From Legionella sp. PC997 (GTDB lineage: Bacteria > Pseudomonadota > Gammaproteobacteria > Legionellales > Legionellaceae), in the NCBI RefSeq assembly GCF_014109825.1, contig NZ_CP059576.1:481001-545000 (forward strand): a stretch of 64,000 nt of DNA. The letters run 5' to 3'. The translations under genes and the position numbers were made by a program. Positions 56,757-64,000 of this stretch are shown here, in pieces (positions within the stretch are counted from its first letter, which is position 1; every line of letters begins with the position of its first letter). The notes beneath the pieces were generated by a model that did no database searches, had not been told where the DNA came from, and worked only from the letters and a program-made list of their open reading frames with translations.

Positions 56757-58427
56757 ATGGAAGGTGTTTTAATTTGTTTAACTCTTCTTTTTTTATTGGT
56801 TATCTCTGGAGTGATAACACGCTTTATTTCTTTTCTACCCGCTCCATTAATTCAAATTACTATAGGAACAATTCTGGCAATTTTATTTCCTACCTTTGAT
56901 GTGGGATTTAATCCTGAACTTTTTATGTTATTGTTCATCCCACCGTTGTTATTCAATGACAGTTGGCATTTTCCTAAACGTGAGTTTTTGCTCTATACCA
57001 GACCCATTATTATGCTCTCAATTGGGTTGGTTTTTTTCACCGTAGCAGGGATTGGTTATTTAGTCCATTGGTTCGTTCCACTCATTCCGTTACCCGCGGC
57101 GTTTGCATTAGCTGCAGCACTTTCTCCAACAGATGCAATATCCCTTAGATCCATGACTGCCGGAGCTCGGATACCTGAACGAATTATGCATATCTTACAA
57201 GGAGAAGCTCTTTTAAATGATGCCTCAGGCTTGGTTTCATTTAAATTAGCGGTTGCCGCGATGGTCACAGGTGTATTTTCACTTAAGGGGGCAGCATTTA
57301 GTTTATTATTTATTAGTCTAGGTGGGATCGCTGTGGGTTTTATTCTTACTTATATTTTTATTTCACTATTGGGAAAATTAACCCAACATAGCGCTCATGA
57401 GACCACTACGGAAAATCTTTTGTTATTACTATTACCCTTCAGTGTATATTTAGTCGCAGAAAAGTTAGGATTTTCAGGAGTTCTAGCTACGGTTGCTGCT
57501 GGTTTTACTGTAGATAGAGCCGGATTTTTAGATCGAACAATGGCCAAAATGCGTATTGAAGGCCATTTTGTCTGGGGAGTGCTCGATCTCACTTTAAACG
57601 GAATCATATTTATTCTCTTGGGTTTGTATTTACCCCATTCGATTAAATTTCTTGCGACTACAGGGTACAGTTTCTCTGAATATACACAAATTGTTGTTCT
57701 TATCACGGTGACGCTAATTTTATTGCGAACCTTATGGATTTATTTAACTTTGCCTTTTGAAGCATTAATTTCTAGAAGAAAACGTAGTACATGGCGTTTC
57801 CCTAATATAAAAATAATCGGCACCTTTTCACTAGGTGGGGTACGGGGAGCGATTGCTCTGGCGGCGATCTTATCTTTACCTCATACGATTAATGGAGCTC
57901 CTTTCCCCGAACGAAAGCTTTTAATCATCCTGGTGATTGGCGTTGTTCTTTGTTCCCTTTTAATAAGTAGTTTGCTCTTGCCGTTAATAACGCCTGGATT
58001 GAAGAACTTGATGCATAGACATACTCAAAATGAGGAAAATGAAGCAGTACTGGCATTAAGCAAAGCTGCAGTTGAAGCAATCAAAATAAAAATGAAGAAT
58101 TTATGTGAAGAGATTAATGATGTAGATAAAGCTTTATGCATCGAGGTTGCAGATAAATTAATCGCGACTTTTAATCAATTTATCGCTTCCAATCATGGTT
58201 CTGAACATGAAAAGATCAAGAGTATGTTAGCGTTAACAATTGAGCGGCAATTAAGATATGCGGCTCTAGAAGGGGCTCATTTGGAATTGCGCACTTTGCG
58301 AAAAGAAAGAAAAATCAACAATACAACGATGATGAAAATTATTTCAAGACTGGATTTAAGACAAATGACTTTGCATACAGAACATCAAACACTTTCGGAC
58401 TCTTTTGAGAGAGCAGTCAAAGAATAA
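56757..58427 (+). CDS. CPA1-family Na+/H+ antiporter
   Basis: 556 residues. About twelve hydrophobic helices cover residues 1-415 with the family motifs A-L-S-P-T-D-A-I-S, G-E-A-L-L-N-D-A-S-G and G-G-V-R-G-A-I-A. The Asp in L-N-D is the ion site. A soluble helical C-tail (about 420-556) follows and may regulate it. It exchanges Na+ (or K+) for H+ at the inner membrane. Ribosome site AAGGAG is eight bases upstream. Confidence 0.92.
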   Translation: MEGVLICLTLLFLLVISGVITRFISFLPAPLIQITIGTILAILFPTFDVGFNPELFMLLFIPPLLFNDSWHFPKREFLLYTRPIIMLSIGLVFFTVAGIGYLVHWFVPLIPLPAAFALAAALSPTDAISLRSMTAGARIPERIMHILQGEALLNDASGLVSFKLAVAAMVTGVFSLKGAAFSLLFISLGGIAVGFILTYIFISLLGKLTQHSAHETTTENLLLLLLPFSVYLVAEKLGFSGVLATVAAGFTVDRAGFLDRTMAKMRIEGHFVWGVLDLTLNGIIFILLGLYLPHSIKFLATTGYSFSEYTQIVVLITVTLILLRTLWIYLTLPFEALISRRKRSTWRFPNIKIIGTFSLGGVRGAIALAAILSLPHTINGAPFPERKLLIILVIGVVLCSLLISSLLLPLITPGLKNLMHRHTQNEENEAVLALSKAAVEAIKIKMKNLCEEINDVDKALCIEVADKLIATFNQFIASNHGSEHEKIKSMLALTIERQLRYAALEGAHLELRTLRKERKINNTTMMKIISRLDLRQMTLHTEHQTLSDSFERAVKE

Positions 58428-58506
58428 GATTTCGTGTAGTTTATAAAGCGATTTATGAAGGAATTAAGCTCTTAACCTAACTCCCGGCTTGAATATAGTG
58501 TGCTTT

Positions 58507-60039
58507 TCATAATGTATTTGATAATGAAAATGTCTCCATTCCTTGCTTCTCTTCTTTTTTTTGTTTATTGAGCTGAAACAAACATAGAGAAACCAAAGAA
58601 GGAACCTTATCATGTGCTTTAAGTAAGGTATGTCTATAAAGCGCGGTTTCTTCAATCGATTTTAATGCTGCTTTGGGATTACTATGTAAACCCTCAAGCC
58701 GGAATCTTGCTGGGGTATATGCACCGTTTAATAACATGTGCCGCAAACCCCAGTTATAGGAATTTAGATTAGGTGTTATGCCAAGTTTTTCCGCCAATGC
58801 AGTTGAAAATTCTAGTTCATCGCGGTCTTTGGAGGTATGCGCGGCTTCTTCTTTCATTGTCTCGATTGGAGGTAACTTCAAGCGACCACTAAATACACCA
58901 CAAGCATATCGTGCTTGCAATTCAACAAGAGGAAATACGGCTCCACGAGCACCGGGATACATACCTATATATGCTAGACGGTGCGTAGCGAGTGAAAAAG
59001 TATCTTCATAAAGTAACGAAGTTGGAGGAAGACGCAGATGTTCAGGGAGAAATGATAAGTCTCTTTCATAACCAGTACAAAAGATAACAACATCAAATTC
59101 AAGAGTACGACCATCTTTTAAGACGACACTGGAGTTTAGAAAATAGTCGACTTCGCCACAAATAGGTTTTAATTTCCCGCAACGCACTTCTTTGAAATAA
59201 TCATCGGCTACCACAAAACCCACAGGAGAATTAGGGGACATATGCCACTCTGGAACCTCATTTTGTTCCGAGCAGTGCTGCAACATGAATTGATATTGTT
59301 CTTCTCGAGACATGGGTTTTTGTGAACTAGCATAGGTTTTTAATAAGTCTCTGGGCAGAACAGGGCCATCATTTTGAGGATCCGAAGAGCGATATCTTTT
59401 TATTACCCAGCGTTCTTTTCTTAATAAATGGGTCACCTCGGTTATTTTGGCAACTTCTTCTGCAAGTGAAGTACCGCTTAAAGATCCCCCAAGTATTAAA
59501 ACACGCTTATTTACAAATTCTTTGGCAGATTTATATTTGGAGCTATGGAGCATGTTATCCTGTAATTGGTCTAAGCCTTTAAACTTAGGAATATAGGGAT
59601 TGGTAAATTTACTTGTTGCAATAATAAGCGAATCAAACAATTCTTCTTTTAGCGTTGTTTTATTTTCTTGCCAACGAATCAGCCATTTTCCATCTTGTTC
59701 TAATACCTCTATGACGCGACACCCAAAGCGAATATAAGGTAAAAGATTAAAGTGTTTTGTATAGTTGGATAAATAATCATATACCTCTTGCGTGGTTGGA
59801 AAATCAGCGGTGTCTGTTGGCCAATTAAAATTAGAAAAAGTTCCGGTATGCCGTGAGATATTTACTTTCATTCCGGGCCAAGCCGAGCCTTGATCCGAAG
59901 GCTTACGATCATCTGGACCCCATACACCACCAACCCGGAATGACATTTCAAAAAGAGTGGGAACTATCCCTTCATCAAGAGCAGCTACAGCGGAAGTAAG
60001 ACCAGAAGCACCCGCCCCAATGATGGCAATTTTGTGCAT
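58507..60039 (-). CDS. Flavin-containing monooxygenase
   Basis: 510 residues. It has two dinucleotide folds, G-A-G-A-S-G (8-13) for FAD and I-L-G-G-S-L-S-G near 175 for NADPH, and the FMO-type segment F-K-G-L-D-Q-L-Q-D-N-M-L-H-S between them. F-C-T-G-Y-E-R-D-L matches the family hallmark A-T-G-Y. It oxygenates nucleophilic N or S centres, or ketones. Substrate is unknown; Legionella-type genomes often have several. The C-terminal 30 residues are Lys-rich. Confidence 0.88.
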   Translation of the reverse strand: MHKIAIIGAGASGLTSAVAALDEGIVPTLFEMSFRVGGVWGPDDRKPSDQGSAWPGMKVNISRHTGTFSNFNWPTDTADFPTTQEVYDYLSNYTKHFNLLPYIRFGCRVIEVLEQDGKWLIRWQENKTTLKEELFDSLIIATSKFTNPYIPKFKGLDQLQDNMLHSSKYKSAKEFVNKRVLILGGSLSGTSLAEEVAKITEVTHLLRKERWVIKRYRSSDPQNDGPVLPRDLLKTYASSQKPMSREEQYQFMLQHCSEQNEVPEWHMSPNSPVGFVVADDYFKEVRCGKLKPICGEVDYFLNSSVVLKDGRTLEFDVVIFCTGYERDLSFLPEHLRLPPTSLLYEDTFSLATHRLAYIGMYPGARGAVFPLVELQARYACGVFSGRLKLPPIETMKEEAAHTSKDRDELEFSTALAEKLGITPNLNSYNWGLRHMLLNGAYTPARFRLEGLHSNPKAALKSIEETALYRHTLLKAHDKVPSLVSLCLFQLNKQKKEEKQGMETFSLSNTL

Positions 60040-60140
60040 AATGAAAAACTCTCCATATTTGATATTTTTTTACTAAAGTGAATTAATCTCAGCACGCTAG
60101 GACAAGGTTGGGCTGCGTGCTGATGAGACAGTGATGAGAT

Positions 60141-61160
60141 TTACTTACCTCCGAAGCAAGCATCCAGAGTGACTGCATTATCAGCAGGAAGCCAGTGGCC
60201 GTATTTTTCTCCATGCCAGCGACTGGTTTCTTCGAGCTTCGCGAGTACTGTTTGTTTGGTGAGCTCCTTGCGTTTAATCCAATCAGTACAACGCTTCTTA
60301 ATCTGTCTACGAATTTGATCTCGCATAAAAGCGTAACGACAAGGATTATAGGCTTCATTGAGGTTATCTGAAATATAGGGTTCCAATAAGTTATACTCAT
60401 TAACATGTTTGGAAAACTCCCATTTATCCCCATTCAAAACTAGGATTGGGGGAAGTGTCTGCTCTCCAATATTCACGCTATGTGCCAGATTCATATAAAA
60501 CTTCCACCCTGCATAATTGGCAGCTAAATCCGCATTGGAATACACCCCATTAATTAATGTACCTAGATAGGTCTGCTCTAGAATTTGACCATAAGTAACA
60601 ATAGCGGCATGGGCTTGTTGTGTTGTTTTTCCATGATCCAGAAAGTAGTTATAAATTTTGTAATAGGTATGCCCCATCATGAAAAAATGCCCCAGTTTAT
60701 CGGTACCAAAATGGTAACCATACATATTAATCGTTGGAGCAAGTCCAATCACAAATAGGGGCGATTGTGAAAAAACGAGCCAATAAACAGTTTTCCAGGG
60801 CCAGACTTCTTTATGCATCATGGGATTGGAATCTTTAGGTAAACGACGTAACCAACGTGGAAAACCCGGGCCGGTATTTGTATATATTAAATCGGCAATA
60901 TAGGTATCTTTACGGCGAGCTGCTAATTGTGTCGCCGCATGCCGACTCTTTTTTGCTCTGGGGAGAAGCATTTGAATTTCTGCATTGGTTTGCGCGATGG
61001 ATTTTTCAAGGACCTCGTAAAGTCTGTAACTTGCTGCTGGGCCGATGTCTTGTAATTCACCAGGTGGAAGAGTAAATTGATCCGTTTCTTCAGCTTGAAT
61101 GTCCTGTATGCCATAAACACTAAATAATACAATTAAAAAGAAGATCCTTGTAAAAGCCAT
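60141..61160 (-). CDS. Secreted protein of unknown function
   Basis: About 339 residues starting at M-A-F-T-R; a signal peptide covers about 1-23. The middle contains F-G-T-D-K-L-G-H-F-F-M-M-G-H and later Y-S-N-A-D-L-A-A-N-Y-A-G-W, which resembles uncharacterised periplasmic proteins of the DUF2279 or VanZ-like kind. It also contains many His and Asn in the core. The frame runs 14 codons further up to 61202, but the inner start gives a normal signal peptide. No activity assigned. Confidence 0.68.
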   Translation of the reverse strand: MAFTRIFFLIVLFSVYGIQDIQAEETDQFTLPPGELQDIGPAASYRLYEVLEKSIAQTNAEIQMLLPRAKKSRHAATQLAARRKDTYIADLIYTNTGPGFPRWLRRLPKDSNPMMHKEVWPWKTVYWLVFSQSPLFVIGLAPTINMYGYHFGTDKLGHFFMMGHTYYKIYNYFLDHGKTTQQAHAAIVTYGQILEQTYLGTLINGVYSNADLAANYAGWKFYMNLAHSVNIGEQTLPPILVLNGDKWEFSKHVNEYNLLEPYISDNLNEAYNPCRYAFMRDQIRRQIKKRCTDWIKRKELTKQTVLAKLEETSRWHGEKYGHWLPADNAVTLDACFGGK

Positions 61161-61274
61161 ATTCCTTTTCCTTTCCTTAATCGGTGAATCATTAGAATAC
61201 AAAATGTTTCCTACTGTCTAGAAAAATTATTAAGAAATGTATTTTAAATGAGATAATTTACGTTCAAATGATAT

Positions 61275-62156
61275 TTATGCCGGATTGGGTACATAAAAAT
61301 CAAGAAATGCCCTTACCTTAGGTAGTTCCGATCCATAGGATTGATAAAATGTAAAAATCTCATATTGTTTAAACTTTATTTCCGGCAGAATATGAATGAG
61401 TGTTTTTTCTTTCAGGGCCTGCTCAACGAGTGTGTCACCTGTTAAAAAGAGACCTATTCCTTTTTTACAAGCCTGGTTTAGCGCATTAAAGTCATCCATA
61501 AAGAGTATGGGATGGGGGCAGGATAGATAAGTTCCGTTTTCTAGTGGGAGTTCCGTAGCCGGTTTTCTCAGACTGTGGGAAATAAATGGAAAGTCCATGA
61601 GGTCGAAGGGTCGAACGGGCATTCCATATCGTTGGATTAGACTAGGTGCTGCACAAAGAATATTGTTGATTGGGCTCATTTTTCTGTATTTTAAATGATC
61701 TGTAAATGGTGGAATTTCCGGAAAACCGACCATCACATCAATATCTTTACGCGCTAAATCATTATCTTGTTCGGAGAACAAAAATTCACATTCGATCAAG
61801 GGATACTGAGCCATAAACTCAGCAAGCCGATCGAGAATGAGTTCCTTAGCAAGAATGGTCGAAACCAAAATGGTAATTTGACCTTGAGGAATGGATTGTC
61901 TTGATTCGATAAATTGTTCAATACGTTGTGTCTCCGCAAGAAGTTTCTGAAATTTTTCCAGGATTACTACACCAAATACCGTCAGTTGCACTTTACGAGT
62001 ATCTCGGATAAAGAGTTTTTCCCCAAGTTGATCTTCCAAGTTCTTAACTTGCTTACTCACAGCGGTCGGTGTAATGCACAGCTCGGCCGCAGCACGATTG
62101 TAACTTAGATACTCTGCTACTTTTATAAAGCATCTTAATTGAGAAAAATTTAACAT
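61275..62156 (-). CDS. LysR-family transcriptional regulator
   Basis: 293 residues with the N-terminal winged helix L-S-Y-N-R-A-A-A-E-L-C-I-T-P-T-A-V-S-K-Q, typical of LysR, and an effector-binding C-terminal domain. It is divergent from a VOC-type gene across a 25-bp palindrome, which is the classical layout for a LysR regulator and its target. Confidence 0.92.
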   Translation of the reverse strand: MLNFSQLRCFIKVAEYLSYNRAAAELCITPTAVSKQVKNLEDQLGEKLFIRDTRKVQLTVFGVVILEKFQKLLAETQRIEQFIESRQSIPQGQITILVSTILAKELILDRLAEFMAQYPLIECEFLFSEQDNDLARKDIDVMVGFPEIPPFTDHLKYRKMSPINNILCAAPSLIQRYGMPVRPFDLMDFPFISHSLRKPATELPLENGTYLSCPHPILFMDDFNALNQACKKGIGLFLTGDTLVEQALKEKTLIHILPEIKFKQYEIFTFYQSYGSELPKVRAFLDFYVPNPA

Positions 62157-62187
62157 AATAACCGATTGAGTTATTTAATTAAGCATC

Positions 62188-62212
62188 AATTATAAACTAA
62201 TAGTTCATAATT
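62188..62212. promoter_or_regulatory. LysR operator candidate
   Basis: AATTATAAACT-AAT-AGTTCATAATT, 11-bp arms with one mismatch, lies between the divergent LysR and VOC genes. T-N11-A is satisfied. Likely regulator binding site for both. Confidence 0.62.
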
Positions 62213-62285
62213 GCCGAACAAATATGGATTAATATTCCCGTAATTGATAAGTAAAATTGGAATAAATCAAGTAGAGAGGTCGATT

Positions 62286-62666
62286 ATGAACTATCAATAT
62301 CATCACGTTGGAATACCCGTTACACAGCCACGTGCAGGGGAGCGTTATAGTGCTGTTATGGATATGTATACTTCAGGAGGTGAACTACCCGGACGTATTC
62401 AATATCATCGATTTGGTCCGGATTGCCCTTTACATAAGCTGATTCAAACTCAACCCCATATAGCCTATAAAGTGCAATGTATTGATGAGGCAATAAAGGG
62501 CAAACATGTTCTTTTAGAGCCTTATTTTCCCTTAAAAAATTTTAGAGTTGCAATGATCGAGGACCATGGGGCAATTATCGAATTCATTGAAACAAGCTTG
62601 TCTGAAGAGGAAATATGGGATGAATCAAAGCACCAAGATTCTATGCTCTACTCCAAAAGCGGTTAG
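62286..62666 (+). CDS. VOC/glyoxalase-like single-domain protein
   Basis: About 126 residues with Y-H-H-V-G-I-P-V near the N-terminus, as in vicinal-oxygen-chelate enzymes, and I-I-E-F-I-E near the end supplying the second metal ligand. The Met at 62286 follows GAGG with a six-base spacing. Most VOC enzymes are dimers or tandem repeats; this one should dimerise. Substrate unknown, probably induced through the LysR protein. Confidence 0.78.
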   Translation: MNYQYHHVGIPVTQPRAGERYSAVMDMYTSGGELPGRIQYHRFGPDCPLHKLIQTQPHIAYKVQCIDEAIKGKHVLLEPYFPLKNFRVAMIEDHGAIIEFIETSLSEEEIWDESKHQDSMLYSKSG

Positions 62667-62790
62667 GCAGTAAGGATTTGCCGGTTGATTAGATGCTCGG
62701 CACGTCAACTGAAAATAATGTGTAAATTTTGAAAATAAATTAACCAGGCCTGTATTAATATTAAATATAATAGTAACTTGCCCACATTAA

Positions 62791-64000
62791 ATGCAAATTA
62801 AGATGTCCGAGTCGATTCAATTTGTGGTAACTGGAGAAAGCGCCGGTATCGTTGAAGTAAAAATTGATACTTCTTCATCAGAAATCACCGCAACCTTCAT
62901 CTATAAGCCAAATCCTGGAACCCCCGTTCCCAAAGAAATGTTATTAGGTTATCGTGATGCCTCAGGAAAAGGTCATATGCTTCCCATGACTCAAGAAAAA
63001 GAGGGAGAATGGAGCGCAAAACGATCAATTGCAGCCAATGAAAGCAGCGATTTTTTTATGCATCCCGATGTGCAGCCTGGGAAATTGGCTCAAAAGCCTA
63101 ATATTATCCATAAAATCGCTTTATCCGATGGGAAAATTATCCGATCGGTGTATGAGAATCGTGAATTAGCTGAAGAAAATAAAGGGACTATTCAAAAACG
63201 CGTACTGAGTGCAACGGGCATTTTAAGTGAGCCTATAGAGGAGCCTTATACATTAAAGTCTGGGGATCAGTTGGTTGAAGTCTATTTTCCGGCAGGATAT
63301 AAAGTTTCTGCATCTAGATCTAGAGAGTACAATATTCAGGTGATGCTCGATGGGGATATGCATTTACGTGAGGATGCCTTTGGAAATCGCATGGGCACAA
63401 AACACATTTTAGATAATTTAATTGCTGAACGTAAAATAGAACCGGTCATTGCAGTATTTGTATCACCTTCCCCACCTACTATGGGAAAAGGGCAATGGGC
63501 TTCTATGCCAAGACTTAAAGAATATGGTTGTGATCTGCATACCGATGCGATGCTTACTAAAATTCCCAGTGCATTAAAGCGAGCAGATATCCAAGTGACA
63601 AGTGATCCTCAAAAAATAGGGATATGTGGACAAAGTATGGGTGGGCTGCAAGCTTTATATACAGCCAAAATGCACCCGGATATCTATGGACAAGTGATTG
63701 CTCAATCTCCAGCAGTTTGGTGGGGACCCTCATTACTGCGCTTAAAAGGTAAAGAAGTCGAGGAGCCTGTACGTTATGAAGAGGACCGAACTTGGCGTGC
63801 ACCTTTGGCTAAAAAGGATGAGCAACAATATTTATTGCATATGCTCAAGACAGGCTATGATGAATTGTCCAAACAAAAAATACCTCAAGGAAGCGTTAAT
63901 ATTCATCTCCAGGCAGGAACCTTGGAAACAGGAGACTGTGGGTTAGGTGATGAACCATTAACTCAAGCCACTATGGCCCTAGCCCAAGAATTACAGGTTC
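62791..64000 (+). CDS. Enterochelin-esterase-like serine hydrolase (3' end outside window)
   Basis: 403 codons remain open to the window end. An N-terminal beta-sandwich (about 1-150) precedes an alpha/beta hydrolase of the Fes/esterase D type with V-M-L-D-G-D and the nucleophile elbow C-G-Q-S-M-G-G. Fes-like enzymes cut trilactone siderophores; generic esterases share the fold. No siderophore genes are near, and the ATG at 62791 (or 62803) has no good ribosome site, so the start is uncertain. Confidence 0.78.
   Translation, partial: MQIKMSESIQFVVTGESAGIVEVKIDTSSSEITATFIYKPNPGTPVPKEMLLGYRDASGKGHMLPMTQEKEGEWSAKRSIAANESSDFFMHPDVQPGKLAQKPNIIHKIALSDGKIIRSVYENRELAEENKGTIQKRVLSATGILSEPIEEPYTLKSGDQLVEVYFPAGYKVSASRSREYNIQVMLDGDMHLREDAFGNRMGTKHILDNLIAERKIEPVIAVFVSPSPPTMGKGQWASMPRLKEYGCDLHTDAMLTKIPSALKRADIQVTSDPQKIGICGQSMGGLQALYTAKMHPDIYGQVIAQSPAVWWGPSLLRLKGKEVEEPVRYEEDRTWRAPLAKKDEQQYLLHMLKTGYDELSKQKIPQGSVNIHLQAGTLETGDCGLGDEPLTQATMALAQELQV

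Noticed and set aside
1..64000. CRISPR array, tRNA, rRNA or insertion sequence
   Set aside because: No regularly spaced repeat, no recognised tRNA or rRNA segment and no transposase-like reading frame was seen on reading both strands; this was by eye only.

Overview
The window looks like a chromosomal segment of a Legionella-type gammaproteobacterium. The DNA is AT-rich with dense, mostly single-gene transcription units. It mixes housekeeping enzymes with eukaryote-like proteins typical of that genus: a Ser/Thr kinase, an SH2-like domain fused to a HAD-like domain, a calpain-like protease, a PP2C-like phosphatase and a patatin-like phospholipase. It also carries a KaiC-KaiB operon without KaiA. 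The species cannot be fixed from the sequence, and secretion of any protein as an effector is inference.

Layout. 0-2.3 kb: end of a Xre-type antitoxin plus its RES toxin, then a GtrA/GtrB-like pair. 2.4-9.5 kb: a LegK-like kinase, DgkA, a three-domain fatty-acyl-AMP ligase/ACP/thioester reductase, and a PP2C-like protein with rearranged motif order. 9.6-16.1 kb: a LysE exporter, a DOPA-dioxygenase-like enzyme, an O-methyltransferase, and a minus-strand cluster of kynurenine 3-monooxygenase, a haem-oxygenase-like protein and an FAD oxidase. 16.3-26.7 kb: a PAS-GGDEF-EAL protein, a Gln-rich secreted coiled coil, and a 1,997-residue protein combining leucine-rich repeats, a transglutaminase-like Cys-His-Asp site and two AAA+ modules, then NudC. 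27-36.7 kb: kaiC-kaiB-PAS/GGDEF/EAL operon, small secreted proteins, a LysR regulator and a membrane HD-GYP protein. 36.8-47 kb: an MFS transporter, two overlapping lumazine-synthase-like genes, a divergent P-type ATPase, the HAD-SH2 protein, a CorA-like channel, and a calpain-like gene broken by one frameshift. 47-56.4 kb: LldD-like oxidase, small proteins, a four-gene aromatic amino-acid operon (DAHP synthase, prephenate-dehydratase-like, chorismate mutase, aminotransferase), a patatin and a metallophosphoesterase. 56.7-64 kb: Na+/H+ antiporter, flavin monooxygenase, periplasmic protein, a divergent LysR/VOC pair, and a truncated esterase.

The clearest regulatory structure is upstream of the aromatic operon (53.44-53.79 kb): a near-consensus sigma-70 promoter, a palindrome over the start site, a 29-codon leader peptide with Phe, Tyr and Trp codons, an intrinsic terminator with a visible competing antiterminator, and a second short upstream ORF whose stop overlaps the first structural gene. 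This is what ribosome-mediated attenuation would look like. Three proteins for cyclic-di-GMP turnover lie within about 20 kb. The most unusual proteins are the LRR/transglutaminase/tandem-AAA+ giant, the HAD-SH2 fusion, the rearranged PP2C, and a prephenate-dehydratase-fold protein lacking two signature motifs.
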